Assembly (NCBI RefSeq): GCF_024294785.1
Contig: NZ_JANCLT010000011.1
Location: 62,001-126,000, forward strand
Length of the DNA: 64,000 nucleotides
Reading direction: 5' to 3'
DNA from: Ectobacillus ponti
GTDB lineage: Bacteria; Bacillota; Bacilli; Bacillales; Bacillaceae_G
The translations under genes were made by a program, and so were the position numbers. Shown here piece after piece: positions 33,846-45,559 of this stretch. The stretch's first letter is position 1; each line of letters starts with the position of its first letter. A model generated the notes under the pieces. The model did no database searches. It saw nothing but the letters and a program-made list of their open reading frames with translations, and was not told where the DNA came from.

Positions 33846-34403
33846 ATGAAGACAATCATTTGGCCGGACTTAAGCAGAGCTTCCGGTTTGTCGCACAGAC
33901 TCGGCCGGAAGCTGTTTCAGCGGCTGGCAGCGGAATTTTCCGAGTTAACCGGCTACCATTTTGAAGCAAAGTTCAGCGACGAAGCTCACTATATTTCTAT
34001 ACATGGACAAAAGGATGACGGCTATGTCCGCTTTCTCCTGCAGCTGCAGGATGCCATTTCCTATAAGGATGTACAGACAGGAAGCTATATCCGGCAAGAG
34101 GAAGCTATCCGGATTACAGACATATTTGTGTCCGCACAAGGACAGGGAATCGGGTCAGCCCTCGTGCGGCACCTTCTGATGCGGCTGCGGGAAATGGGCA
34201 TCGGCAAAGTGGTGCTTGAAGCGGGGAGCGGGCAGGCGGTTGCGTTTTGGCATCGGTTTGACTTTCGTATCGACCCTGTGCACAGCCCTTCGCCTGAACG
34301 CCCCGCCATGTACCTGCGTCTTCTGGAGCCTGCTCCGCCCGGCAGGATGAGGGTGCGCATCCATGACAAGAACAGGCTGTATCAGGAGTTTCTTGTTGAG
34401 TGA
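33846..34403 (+). CDS. GNAT-family N-acetyltransferase
   Basis: A 185-residue protein with a C-terminal GNAT domain: IRITDIFVSAQGQGIGSALVRHLL is motif A with the acetyl-CoA-binding Q-x-x-G-x-G, followed by KVVLEAGSGQAVAFWHRFDFR. The N-terminal 80 residues are less typical. Substrate unknown. ATG at 33846 has AAGGGGG 8 bases upstream; the ATG at 33840 is too close to it. Confidence 0.8.
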   Translation: MKTIIWPDLSRASGLSHRLGRKLFQRLAAEFSELTGYHFEAKFSDEAHYISIHGQKDDGYVRFLLQLQDAISYKDVQTGSYIRQEEAIRITDIFVSAQGQGIGSALVRHLLMRLREMGIGKVVLEAGSGQAVAFWHRFDFRIDPVHSPSPERPAMYLRLLEPAPPGRMRVRIHDKNRLYQEFLVE

Positions 34404-34416
34404 GGCGGATGGCTGT

Positions 34417-35430
34417 TCATTCGTATGGCACAGTCCGCTGCTCCCTTGCGGATTGATAGGCGCACCGAATCAGCCGGGTCAGTCCGATGGCCGCCTCTAT
34501 ATCAAAATCAGGCAAGCTGTCTTCTGTCTGGGAAGCCACCCACTTGATAAATTGGGCACTGGGCATGTCTTCATCCGGCAGAAGAGAAGTGGACGAAACA
34601 GGCTGCAGCTCTTCATGGCCAGGAACATGCTTAGATTGCAGCAGAACCCGAAAGCCGGAGTCGCTTGTGCCGGAAATGACGAGAATGCCTTCCGTACCGA
34701 CAATCTCGAGCAAATTATCCAGCCTATAGGCCACAAAGGACGTGTGGGATGTACCAATGGCTCCTGTTTCAAATTCCATGACAGTGGTCGAATTTTCGTC
34801 GCCCCCGGTCCCGTACAGCTCGTTCATGATACAGGTCACCTGCTTGGGCTGGCCGCAGAAATAGGGAAGCAGATACAGGCCATGGCAGCCTAAGTCCAAG
34901 GTAACACCGCCTCCGGTTTCGTCTGTATGAAACCAATAGGCCGGCAGCATATTCCGGTCCAATGCCGCCTGGTGCACGCGCCGGAAGTAGGCAGAGGTAA
35001 CGGTCCCAAGCTTTCCTTCATCTACAAGCTGTTTGGCGTAGCGATACGCCCCGATTCCTTTTGATTCCAGCGAAACAGCAAATTTCACGTTGTTGGCTTC
35101 AACAGCTTCCTGAATCTGCAGACATTCCGCAACCGTCAGTGCGAGCGCTTTATCCGTGAAAATGTGTTTCCCGGCTGCCGCAGCCTGCAGAATGACCTCT
35201 GTATGTCTGGTGGTTGCGCACTCCACCATAACCGCCTCCGCATGATAATCATGGAGGGCCTTATCGAGACTGCCCTCAAACGGTACACCAAACCGCTTGG
35301 CAAAGGCTTTGCCGCGGCCCTCATCTTCATCCCAAACAACACACAGCTCTGCCAATCCCGTTGCCAGTGCCTCCTCTACAAAGCCCTCTGTGTGGACATG
35401 CCAAGCACCAAGCAATGCCAAATGTACCAT
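34417..35430 (-). CDS. Gfo/Idh/MocA-family oxidoreductase
   Basis: A 337-residue NAD(P)-dependent oxidoreductase. N-terminal Rossmann domain with LALLGAWHVHTEGFV and the EKP-like segment TDKALALTVAE; C-terminal beta-sheet domain with GGGVTLDLGCHGLYLLPYF. Members act on sugars, inositols or related polyols. Note DKALAL where EKPLA is usual, with the Lys retained. Start at 35430 with AAAGGAG 7 bases upstream; ATG at 35436 is too close. Confidence 0.82.
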   Translation of the reverse strand: MVHLALLGAWHVHTEGFVEEALATGLAELCVVWDEDEGRGKAFAKRFGVPFEGSLDKALHDYHAEAVMVECATTRHTEVILQAAAAGKHIFTDKALALTVAECLQIQEAVEANNVKFAVSLESKGIGAYRYAKQLVDEGKLGTVTSAYFRRVHQAALDRNMLPAYWFHTDETGGGVTLDLGCHGLYLLPYFCGQPKQVTCIMNELYGTGGDENSTTVMEFETGAIGTSHTSFVAYRLDNLLEIVGTEGILVISGTSDSGFRVLLQSKHVPGHEELQPVSSTSLLPDEDMPSAQFIKWVASQTEDSLPDFDIEAAIGLTRLIRCAYQSAREQRTVPYE

Positions 35431-35542
35431 ACTCATTCTCCTTTGCTTTCTGTATATGCTCTTATCGTACAAGCCTGTATCTAGAAAAACAAGGAAATCT
35501 CCTTTACAATGGAGAAGTCTACACGAAAGGGAGGGGTTGTAT

Positions 35543-37327
35543 TTGTCAGTATCTTACCGGGACACATGGGATTTGGAAGTATTTTTTGCAGGGGGGAGCG
35601 AGTCGGAAGCCTTCCGTCAGCATCTGGAGGAAACAAAGACAAGCATTGAAGAGCTGAATCAAGCTGTTGCCGCCTGGAGCACGGAGCAGGAGGAGCTCGT
35701 ACATATTTATCGTGTATTTGCCCACTCCACCGCAAAGCTGCGCCAGGCAGGCGCGTTTGTCAGCTGCTTGCGGGCACAGGATACACGGGACCAGAAGGCG
35801 GGAGAACTGCGGGCTGTTGTAAACGGCATGAGCGCCTCCATTCAAAACGTGCTTGCGCAGCTGAATGAAAAGCTGCTTTTGCTCGATGAAGCGGCATTTG
35901 AAGCCTTATTTGCAAATGAAGAGCTTGGGCAGCTGGAGTTCGTCATCCGCGAACGGAGAGAACGGGCGCAGGAGCTGCTGCCGGCAGAGCAGGAGGCACT
36001 GCTCAATCAGTTGTCTGTGGATGGCTATCAGGGATGGGGGCAAATGTATGATGACCTCGTTGCTTCCATTCAGATCGAGGTGGGCGGGAGCTCGTACTCT
36101 GTAGGACAGGCACAAAACCTGCTGTCCCACGCAGACCGGGCTGTCCGGGAGGAAGCCTTCCGCGCCTGGGAAAAGGCATGGGGCGAAAAAGCGCCGTTGT
36201 TCGCCAGAACCTTGAATCACCTGGCCGGCTTCCGTCTCAGTGTCTATGACAAGCGGGGCTGGGAGGATGTGCTGAAGGAGCCGCTCGATATCAACCGCAT
36301 GCAAAAGAAAACACTCGACAGCATGTGGCGCATCATCAGCAGCCAGAAGGACCTGCTCGTGCGGTATATGGAACGGAAGGCGCAGCTTTTGGGAGTTGAC
36401 AAGCTGACCTGGTACGACTTGGATGCACCTGTTTCCGCAGCGACAGAAACGATGAGCTATCAGCAGGGAGCGGAGTTTATTATCCAGCAGTTTGAAAAAT
36501 TCGGCCCGGAACTGGCTGCTTTTACAAAGAAAGCCTTTGCCGACCGTTGGATTGAAGCGGAGGACCGGGCATATAAGGCGCCGGGCGGCTTTTGCACCTC
36601 ATTTCCGGAAAGCGGGCAATCCCGTATTTTCATGACCTATTCCGGCACGCCGTCCAATGTATCCACACTGGCGCATGAACTGGGGCACGCATTCCATTCC
36701 TATGCGCTGAAGGAAACACACCCGTTAAACCGCAACTATGCGATGAATGTGGCGGAAACAGCCTCCACCTTTGCTGAAATGATTGTTGCGGACGCGAGCG
36801 TGAAGCAGGCGAAGACAGACGAGGAGCGTCTGGCGCTCTTGGAGGATAAGGTGCAAAGAAGTGTGGCGCTGCTGATGAACATCCATGCCCGCTTCCTCTT
36901 TGAAACAAGATTTTACGAGGAGCGCTTGAACGGCATCGTCAGCCTAAATCGCTTGAACGAGCTGATGCAAGCGGCGCAGCAGGAAGCCTACGGCGATGGT
37001 CTTGCTGAGTATCACCCGCTGTTTTGGGCTTCCAAGCTGCATTTCTTTATTACGGGCGTTCCGTTCTATAACTTCCCGTATACCTTCGGCTACCTGTTCT
37101 CGCTTGGCATCTATGCACGTGCTCTGGAGGAAGGGGCTGTGTTTGAAGCGAAGTACATGAACCTGCTGGAGGATACAGGCTCCATGACTGTGGAGGATTT
37201 GGCGGCCAAGCACCTGGGCGTTGATTTGACCGGGACAGACTTCTGGGAAAGCGCCGTTGCGATGTGCTTGAAGGATGTGGAGGAATTCCTGCTGTTGACG
37301 GAGCAACGTGTACAGCAGAAGAGTTAA
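35543..37327 (+). CDS. pepF: M3-family oligoendopeptidase (PepF-like)
   Basis: A 594-residue cytoplasmic zinc metallopeptidase that cleaves short peptides. The zinc motif HELGHAFHSY lies near residue 377, with ETASTFAEM downstream providing the third ligand. The N-terminal half is the helical PepF lobe. The start is taken as TTG 35543 with GGGAGGGG 6 bases upstream; TTG 35537 is also in frame. The open frame extends 246 bases further upstream over the divergent Gfo gene and is not coding there. Confidence 0.9.
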   Translation: MSVSYRDTWDLEVFFAGGSESEAFRQHLEETKTSIEELNQAVAAWSTEQEELVHIYRVFAHSTAKLRQAGAFVSCLRAQDTRDQKAGELRAVVNGMSASIQNVLAQLNEKLLLLDEAAFEALFANEELGQLEFVIRERRERAQELLPAEQEALLNQLSVDGYQGWGQMYDDLVASIQIEVGGSSYSVGQAQNLLSHADRAVREEAFRAWEKAWGEKAPLFARTLNHLAGFRLSVYDKRGWEDVLKEPLDINRMQKKTLDSMWRIISSQKDLLVRYMERKAQLLGVDKLTWYDLDAPVSAATETMSYQQGAEFIIQQFEKFGPELAAFTKKAFADRWIEAEDRAYKAPGGFCTSFPESGQSRIFMTYSGTPSNVSTLAHELGHAFHSYALKETHPLNRNYAMNVAETASTFAEMIVADASVKQAKTDEERLALLEDKVQRSVALLMNIHARFLFETRFYEERLNGIVSLNRLNELMQAAQQEAYGDGLAEYHPLFWASKLHFFITGVPFYNFPYTFGYLFSLGIYARALEEGAVFEAKYMNLLEDTGSMTVEDLAAKHLGVDLTGTDFWESAVAMCLKDVEEFLLLTEQRVQQKS

Positions 37328-37362
37328 GCGATAATTATATTATGTAAACAATTGAGATGCAG

Positions 37363-37394
37363 AGCACCCCGGCAATGAGGGGTGCTTTTCTTAT
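37363..37394 (+). terminator. terminator of pepF
   Basis: GAGCACCCC / GGGGTGCTTTTCTT hairpin. Confidence 0.75.
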
Positions 37395-37618
37395 GACCAA
37401 TACATGGCAGAGTCGTAGATTCCCAGCAGGAAGAGAAACACACCTGCGGCCAGTTGCACTGCTTTTCCGATTCTGCGGCTTTTCTTCAGCAGCATGCCGC
37501 CAAATCCAAGATAGGCCATCAGTACAAGCAGCAGGATGACCGGTATCGCTGTTCCGATGGCAAAGAGCATCGGCAGCAGCCAGCTGTGCAGAATGGAGGA
37601 ATCCTTGTATCCACGCAA
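37391..37618 (-). pseudogene. 3' fragment of a CcdA/DsbD-like membrane protein gene
   Basis: 75 codons encoding two hydrophobic segments, with LPMLFAIGTAIPVILLLVLMAYLG, then a KKSRRIGKAVQLAAGVFLFLLGIYDS tail. This is how cytochrome-c-biogenesis/sulfite-exporter-like CcdA proteins end; the first four helices are missing and no start with a ribosome site is present. Probably the remains of a gene truncated at its 5' side. Confidence 0.55.
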
Positions 37619-37757
37619 AAACTCTCTTCCTCTCTAGCATACAGGAATATACAGCCTATTGTCCGCATTTTTTATATGCGGGAAAAGCGGAATATTTGTA
37701 GTTTCATACATACAGAAGGTATAGTAAAAAGACTGAGACTAAGAGGAGGATACACAT

Positions 37758-38807
37758 ATGGAAATTGGCATCAGCACATTTGTGGAAACAACACCGGACC
37801 CGCATACCGGCGAAGTCATCAGCCATGCACAACGGCTGCGCGAGGTGGTGGAGGAAATCATTTTGGCCGATCAGGTCGGTTTGGACGTGTTTGGAGTCGG
37901 GGAGCATCACCGCGAGGACTTTGCCGCTTCATCTCCGGCGGTTGTATTGGCCGCGGCTGCGCCGCAGACAAAGCATATCCGCCTGACAAGTGCGGTAACG
38001 GTTCTGTCTTCCGCTGACCCGGTCCGTGTGTTCCAGGATTTCGCAACGCTTGACGGTATTTCAAACGGGCGCGCCGAAATTATGGCCGGACGCGGATCCT
38101 TCATCGAGTCCTTTCCCTTGTTTGGCTACAACCTGCAGGACTATGAGGAGCTGTTTGATGAAAAGCTGGACTTGCTGCTGACGCTGCAAAAATCCGAAAA
38201 AGTGACATGGAGCGGAAAGCATCGTCCGGCCATCCACAACCGGGGCATTTATCCGCGGCCGGTACAATATCCGCTGCCCATCTGGATCGGCAGCGGGGGC
38301 AACACACAGTCTGTGATTCGTGCCGGTGCACTCGGGTTGCCGCTCGTATTGGCCATTATCGGCGGACGCCCAACCCAATTTGCGCCGCTCGTGCAATTGT
38401 ATAAGCGTGCCGCAGCAAAGGCTGGCCATGACGTATCCAAGCTGCCGGTTGCTTCCCATTCCCACGGCTTCATCGCCAAGGATACGGAAACCGCGGCCGA
38501 TAAGTTCTTCCTGCCGACGCAGCAGGTGATGAATGTGCTCGGACGGGAGCGGGGCTGGGGCCATTACAGCCGTGCCTCTTATGACGCCGCCCGCAGCTTT
38601 GAAGGAGCCTTGTATGTAGGGGACCCTGAGACAGTTGCCCAGAAAATTATTCATCTGCGCAAGAATGTCGGCATTACGCGCTTCATGCTGCACGTACCGG
38701 TGGGCACCATGCCGCACGAAGAGGTGATGAGTGCCATTGAACTATTAGGGAGAGAAGTAGCGCCGCGTGTCCGCGAAGAAGTGGCGAAGTGGGAAGCGAC
38801 GCAGTAA
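37758..38807 (+). CDS. luciferase-like (LLM-class) flavin-dependent oxidoreductase
   Basis: A 349-residue TIM-barrel flavoprotein: GISTFVETTPDPHTGE at the start, LDVFGVGEHHREDF, LTSAVTVLSSADPVRVFQDFATLD, NGRAEIMAGRG and the PLPIWIGSGG strand. It fits the Atu2307/SP_0267 group of probable monooxygenases, substrate unknown. AAGAGGAGGA before the ATG. Flanked by a strong bidirectional terminator on the right. Confidence 0.85.
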   Translation: MEIGISTFVETTPDPHTGEVISHAQRLREVVEEIILADQVGLDVFGVGEHHREDFAASSPAVVLAAAAPQTKHIRLTSAVTVLSSADPVRVFQDFATLDGISNGRAEIMAGRGSFIESFPLFGYNLQDYEELFDEKLDLLLTLQKSEKVTWSGKHRPAIHNRGIYPRPVQYPLPIWIGSGGNTQSVIRAGALGLPLVLAIIGGRPTQFAPLVQLYKRAAAKAGHDVSKLPVASHSHGFIAKDTETAADKFFLPTQQVMNVLGRERGWGHYSRASYDAARSFEGALYVGDPETVAQKIIHLRKNVGITRFMLHVPVGTMPHEEVMSAIELLGREVAPRVREEVAKWEATQ

Positions 38808-38853
38808 AGAAAACAGGTGACAAGTCCCAGTGGACTGTCACCTGTTTTCTTTA
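38808..38853. terminator. bidirectional terminator
   Basis: AAAGAAAACAGGTGACA / TGTCACCTGTTTTCTTT inverted repeat between converging genes. Confidence 0.85.
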
Positions 38854-39414
38854 TCCCTTCAGTACATCATGGTCGACGTAGCGTGCGCCGTTTAAGGCAC
38901 TAATGACATTAATGGCGACAGCTGCGCCATGGCCTGCGGTAATAATCGTGTGGACACTGACGCCGGCAACCGTTCCCGCTGCCCAAACGCCGTCTACATT
39001 TGTTTTGCCCTCCGCATCCGCGGCAATCACGGTTTGAATGCGCGGCTCTGTGCCCGGCTTTGTTTGAACACCGAGCTTTTCAGCGAGATCCAATCCGAGT
39101 CCGGTTGCCAGGATTACATGCTTGGCTGCTGCGGTTCCGCCTTCGTATGCAACCTGAAAGCCCTCTTCCGTTTTGCTGACATCCAAAGCTTGTGCTTGTA
39201 CAATTTCCGCTCCAAACTTGGCAGCCTGCTCTTTCCCCAAATCCAGCAGCTCCGGTCCGGTAATTTCCTTTACACCGTAATGATTTTCCACCCATGCCCG
39301 CTTCGTCAAGCTTTTGCCGCTGTCGATGACAAGCGTTTTCTTGCCCGCTTTCGCCGTGAACAGTGCAGCACTTGCACCGGCAGGACCTGCTCCTACAATC
39401 ATGACGTCATACAT
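38851..39414 (-). CDS. small FAD/NAD-binding protein (thioredoxin-reductase-like)
   Basis: A 187-residue protein with an N-terminal dinucleotide fold VMIVGAGPAGASAALFTAKAGKKTLVID and a C-terminal VDGVWAAGTVAGVSVHTIITAGHGAAVAINVIS segment, the FAD-binding ends of the thioredoxin reductase family. The central NAD(P)H domain and CxxC redox pair are absent, so it is either a minimal flavoprotein or an internally shortened relative. Start at 39414 with AAGGGGG upstream. Confidence 0.75.
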   Translation of the reverse strand: MYDVMIVGAGPAGASAALFTAKAGKKTLVIDSGKSLTKRAWVENHYGVKEITGPELLDLGKEQAAKFGAEIVQAQALDVSKTEEGFQVAYEGGTAAAKHVILATGLGLDLAEKLGVQTKPGTEPRIQTVIAADAEGKTNVDGVWAAGTVAGVSVHTIITAGHGAAVAINVISALNGARYVDHDVLKG

Positions 39415-39557
39415 CTTATAAAACCCCCTTTTATGATGTTCAGAAATGTTGCTATATCAACTATGAGATGTATAGGATTGCTATAGCATCTTCCTATCCT
39501 TATTGTATTGCCACAGATTTCCACAGTCAATGTATACAGCTTGCCTGTGGAATCCAA

Positions 39558-39592
39558 ATAAAAAAATCCCGAAGGTTCGGGACTTTTTTATT
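39558..39592. terminator. terminator downstream of the lysine permease
   Basis: AAAAAATCCCGAA / TTCGGGACTTTTTT hairpin, usable from both sides. Confidence 0.8.
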
Positions 39593-41048
39593 ATTGCAGC
39601 TCACACTCTTCAAGTGGAAGCACCTTTGTTTTCTTTATGATTTTATAGCCGAGCCAGGTGACAAGAAACACAGGCAGGCCGATATAGGACACAAGCACGC
39701 TCTTCCAGTCAATTGTATCGCCGATGAAAGCAGCATAGTTTTGCCCAAAGACAACAACCGTACAAAGGACGAATGCGAAAATGGGACCGAACGGGAACCA
39801 GGCTGCCCGATACGGAAGGTCTTTCAGGTCATATCCTTGGGCCACATACGCTTTACGGAAGCGGTAGTGGCTGATGGCGATGCCAAGCCATGCGATGAAG
39901 CCGGACATGCCGGATGCATTCAGCAGCCAGTTGTACACAGCGCCGTCGCCAAAGAGGGAAGCCAGAAATGCCAGTGCGCCGACTAAAGCCGTGACAACCA
40001 GCGCATTCAACGGAATGCCGCGTTTGTCGAGCTTTGCCAGGAAGCGCGGCGCTTTGCCTTCACGCGCCAAATCCCACAGCATACGCGTGGATGCGTACAT
40101 GCCGGAGTTGCCCGCAGAGAGAACGGCTGTCAGAATGACGGCATTCATGACAGACGCGGCAAACGCAACGCCCATCTTACTAAAGACAAGCGTGAACGGG
40201 CTGACTGTAATGTCGCTGTTCGCGAGGTTTTCATTCGTGTACGGAATCAACAGAGAAATTACGAGAATGGCCAGCACATAGAATAACAGAATGCGCCAGA
40301 ACACCTGACGGACCGCACGCGGAATGCTGCGGCGCGGGTCATCTGTCTCACCCGCGGCAACACCCAGAAGCTCCGTTCCTTGGAACGAGAAGCCGGCAGC
40401 CATGAAGACGCCAAGTGTTGCCATCAGCCCGCCATGGAAGGGGGCATCACCGACTGTGAAATTAGTAAAGCCGACTGCATGTCCTCCGATAATGCCAAAA
40501 ATCATAAGAGCTCCTGCAATCAAAAAGATAATCACGGTTACAACCTTCACCAGGGAAAACCAGTATTCCGCTTCCCCGAATCCTTGTACCGACAAGTAGT
40601 TCAAGCCGAACATAATCAGCAGGAACAGGACGCTCCACAGCAGGGAAGAACTGTTTGGGAACCAAAATTTCATTACCATGGTGACCGCTGATAATTCAGC
40701 CGCAATGGTGATCGCCCAGTTGTACCAATAGTTCCAGCCAAGCGCAAAGCCAAGCGCCGGATCAATAAATTTCGTGGCATATGTGCTGAAGGAACCTGCT
40801 ACAGGCATAAAGGATGCCATTTCTGCAAGGCTGGTCATCAGGAAATATACCATAACGCCAATGGCAATATAAGATACAAGCGTTCCACCGGGTCCTGCTG
40901 TGTGGATGGCGCCTCCGCTGGCAAGGAAAAGCCCGGTTCCAATCGTCCCCCCGAGGGAAATCATAGTGAGGTGCCGCGGCTTCAATTGCCGCTTCAGTTC
41001 ATTCTCAGCCAAAGCCGGCTCTGATGCTTTGTGTACTGCATGTCCCAT
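39591..41048 (-). CDS. lysP: LysP-like lysine permease (APC superfamily)
   Basis: A 485-residue, 12-helix amino acid permease of the AAT type. The hallmark HLTMISLGGTIGTGLFLASG is at the N terminus, followed by NYWYNWAITIAAE and SFQGTELLGVAAGE. The substrate call comes from its leader: a lysine riboswitch (41085-41338) lies directly upstream. The start at 41048 has AGGAGT 8-9 bases before the ATG; the longer open frame passes through the riboswitch and is not coding. Confidence 0.88.
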   Translation of the reverse strand: MGHAVHKASEPALAENELKRQLKPRHLTMISLGGTIGTGLFLASGGAIHTAGPGGTLVSYIAIGVMVYFLMTSLAEMASFMPVAGSFSTYATKFIDPALGFALGWNYWYNWAITIAAELSAVTMVMKFWFPNSSSLLWSVLFLLIMFGLNYLSVQGFGEAEYWFSLVKVVTVIIFLIAGALMIFGIIGGHAVGFTNFTVGDAPFHGGLMATLGVFMAAGFSFQGTELLGVAAGETDDPRRSIPRAVRQVFWRILLFYVLAILVISLLIPYTNENLANSDITVSPFTLVFSKMGVAFAASVMNAVILTAVLSAGNSGMYASTRMLWDLAREGKAPRFLAKLDKRGIPLNALVVTALVGALAFLASLFGDGAVYNWLLNASGMSGFIAWLGIAISHYRFRKAYVAQGYDLKDLPYRAAWFPFGPIFAFVLCTVVVFGQNYAAFIGDTIDWKSVLVSYIGLPVFLVTWLGYKIIKKTKVLPLEECELQ

Positions 41049-41084
41049 ACCAATAACACTCCTGTTTATAAATTGTAGCGGAAG

Positions 41085-41338
41085 GGGGACGGAAAACACA
41101 AACAGCCATCGAAGAGATCGATGGCTGTTCCATATCTCCCGCATCACTTCCGTAAGATAGCACACCACATCTGCTGGATTCTGCAGATGTGACAGTTCTG
41201 TTCCTGTTCGGAGACAGCCCCAGCCCATACTCTCAGGGAAGAAGATGGACTTCGGCGGCTTTTCCTTTTGGGCAGAGTCAGGGATGTACACTGCATCTCG
41301 TCCGTCTTACTCATAAAAGCCGCGACCTCTACCTCATC
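41085..41338 (-). promoter_or_regulatory. lysine riboswitch (L box) with terminator
   Basis: On the minus strand the aptamer (41338 to about 41152) shows the L-box blocks in order: GAGGTAGAGGTCGCG, ATGAGTAA, CCGCCGAAG, GCTGGGGCTGTC, CTGTCACATCTGC and the closing GCTATCTTAC that pairs with TGAGGTAG to form P1. Downstream lies a terminator stem ACAGCCATCG / CGATGGCTGT (41129-41101) with a T-rich tail. Lysine binding should stop transcription before the permease gene. Confidence 0.88.
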
Positions 41339-41518
41339 GGATGGATGAGGATTTATCTTGTATAAAATTTTATAGGTTACAATGAATTATAAAGAATGTC
41401 ATAAATTTTCGCAATATATTTATTTGGGAGAGTATTGAGGTAATAAATGCGTTCCTTATAAAATATTTCCATGATTGGAACAGTAAGCGATTTTATATAT
41501 AAGGGGAGATATACATTC

Positions 41519-41581
41519 ATGTTTCCGCGGCTGTTATCGTCTTCTTTTCAGGCATCCATCAGTATTCCGGAAAAACAATAA
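41519..41581 (+). CDS. possible 20-residue peptide ORF
   Basis: MFPRLLSSSF followed by QASISIPEKQ, preceded by AAGGGGAGATATACATTC as a good ribosome site and followed by a strong hairpin. Very short, so it may not be a real gene. No family recognised. Confidence 0.25.
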   Translation: MFPRLLSSSFQASISIPEKQ

Positions 41582-41589
41582 GGCAGGAC

Positions 41590-41632
41590 CATGGCTGCAC
41601 AGGAAGCATGCTTGCTCTTCTGTGCAGCCATG
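41590..41632. terminator. 13-bp stem, likely bidirectional terminator
   Basis: CATGGCTGCACAG / CTGTGCAGCCATG with a 17-base loop, between the short ORF on + and the small-ORF pair on -. Confidence 0.6.
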
Positions 41633-41657
41633 TGTATGTTAGCGCTTTCTTGTTTTC

Positions 41658-41753
41658 CTAAACATGATCCTTCACCCATCCCCACGCCTCAAGCATGCCG
41701 ACAAGCGATAGGCGGAATAGTGCTTCAACAGACAACAAAAGCTCTTTCATCAT
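41658..41753 (-). CDS. 31-residue peptide, coupled to the upstream small membrane protein
   Basis: A short ORF starting MMKELLLSVEALFR and ending in WGWVKDHV. AAAGGAGAG lies 9 bases before the ATG, and the start overlaps the stop of the preceding 63-residue ORF as ATGA, which suggests translational coupling. Amphipathic rather than membrane-spanning. No family recognised. Confidence 0.4.
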   Translation of the reverse strand: MMKELLLSVEALFRLSLVGMLEAWGWVKDHV

Positions 41754-41941
41754 AGGTGCTTCTCTCCTTTATGTTCTTGTTGGTGGTCGTACCATTTGTG
41801 AGCCATCCCCCCGATGAACAGAAGCATTGGCAAAATGAACAAGGACATCATGCCAGCCCGCTCCTGCAGGTGCATGTATGCTTGAGAATATGGATGGACA
41901 TAGGAGGTGGAGGAGTGCTGAAAGAAATAAAGGAAGTCCAT
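41750..41941 (-). CDS. 63-residue single-pass membrane protein
   Basis: The protein starts MDFLYFFQHSSTSYVHPYSQ, has one hydrophobic segment (about residues 30-47, MMSLFILPMLLFIGGMA) and a basic His-rich C terminus KWYDHQQEHKGEKHL. AAAAGGAGC lies 7-9 bases before the ATG. Encoded just after katG in the opposite orientation to nothing else nearby, and followed by the overlapping 31-residue ORF. Function unknown. Confidence 0.5.
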   Translation of the reverse strand: MDFLYFFQHSSTSYVHPYSQAYMHLQERAGMMSLFILPMLLFIGGMAHKWYDHQQEHKGEKHL

Positions 41942-42058
41942 GCTGATGCTCCTTTTCTCAATTGATTCCATAATATTTACATAATTAGAATAACAGAGAG
42001 TGATGGTAGCGGCAAGATGAAAGAATGACCAATATACAGAAGCAGAGCATGTAAAAGA

Positions 42059-42100
42059 AGGACAGATGCACAAGAGGAAATACCTGCTGTCATCTGTCCT
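42059..42100. terminator. katG terminator
   Basis: AGGACAGATG / CATCTGTCCT stem; on the minus strand a T-rich tail follows. Confidence 0.65.
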
Positions 42101-42118
42101 TCTATATTACCGCATTGA

Positions 42119-44773
<2,655 letters not shown>

Positions 44774-45187
44774 ATGCCAAAACAATTTTGGATTAACTTG
44801 CCGGTAAAAGACCTCAACAAATCAAAAGAATTTTACAGCAAGATTGGATTTTTGGTGAATGAGCAGCATGGCAACAGCCATCAGGTTCAATTGAGCATCG
44901 GGGATCATCATACCACTGTCATGCTTTTTTCCGAGTCTATCTTCCGGAGCTTTACCAGACATGAAATTGTAAATACAAAGCAAGCCACGGAAGTCTTGCT
45001 GTCCTTTGATGCGGAAAGCAGAGAAGAAGTAGATACAATAGCAAAACATGCAGCAGAAGCTGGCGGCACAATCTATGGTGCTCCTTCAGAGATACAAGGA
45101 TGGATGTACGGCTGCGGCTTTACTGATTTAGACGGCCACCGGTGGAACGCATTGTATATGGATATGAGCAAAATGCCGAGGAGCTAA
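44774..45187 (+). CDS. VOC-family protein
   Basis: A 137-residue vicinal-oxygen-chelate domain protein: FWINLPVKDLNKSKEFYSKIGF at the start, and CGFTDLDGHRWNALYMDMSKMP at the end, similar to the Bacillus YdeN/extradiol-like small glyoxalase family. AAAAAAGGGGGAAA precedes the ATG. Substrate unknown. Confidence 0.8.
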   Translation: MPKQFWINLPVKDLNKSKEFYSKIGFLVNEQHGNSHQVQLSIGDHHTTVMLFSESIFRSFTRHEIVNTKQATEVLLSFDAESREEVDTIAKHAAEAGGTIYGAPSEIQGWMYGCGFTDLDGHRWNALYMDMSKMPRS

Positions 45188-45559
45188 GATGGCTTATGAA
45201 GCCAATCAGAGCTTGTGTACAATCAAAAACTGAAAAATACAAGCTTTCGCATGTTAGATGGACTATATGACCCTTTTGTTTTGGTCCGTCCTGTTGGCAT
45301 CAGCCCCGCCTGCGCTTGATGCCTGTGATGGCCACGCATGCCATCTCGCCTGATATTCATTATAAAAGAGATTTCTTGCGAATTTCTTAATACAAATCCA
45401 AGGAATTGCGGCAATTCCGTGTCGAAATCAGCACACCAAACAAGCGCTGGCACATGTGCTGTTCGGTGTGCTGTTTCTTCGCCTGGAGAATGTTGTCGTG
45501 CATCAGCGGAATATCTCATATTTCATCATCATATGGATGGGTATGAGGAGGGGAAGAAA
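45188..45559. other. non-coding stretch with several small hairpins
   Basis: 372 bases. Self-complementary segments include GGCATCA / TGATGCC around 45296-45323, GATGGC / GCCATC around 45330-45345, and AGCACACC / GGTGTGCT around 45430-45470. None has a clear T-run, and no known RNA family is recognised. Confidence 0.35.

Noticed and set aside
41152-41338. Coding extension of the lysine permease through its leader
   Set aside because: The frame is open to 41291, but the region folds as an L-box riboswitch and the AGGAGT ribosome site points to the start at 41048.
45190-45500. Structured non-coding RNA between the VOC and hypothetical genes
   Set aside because: Several small hairpins are present, but no known family, promoter or terminator can be supported.
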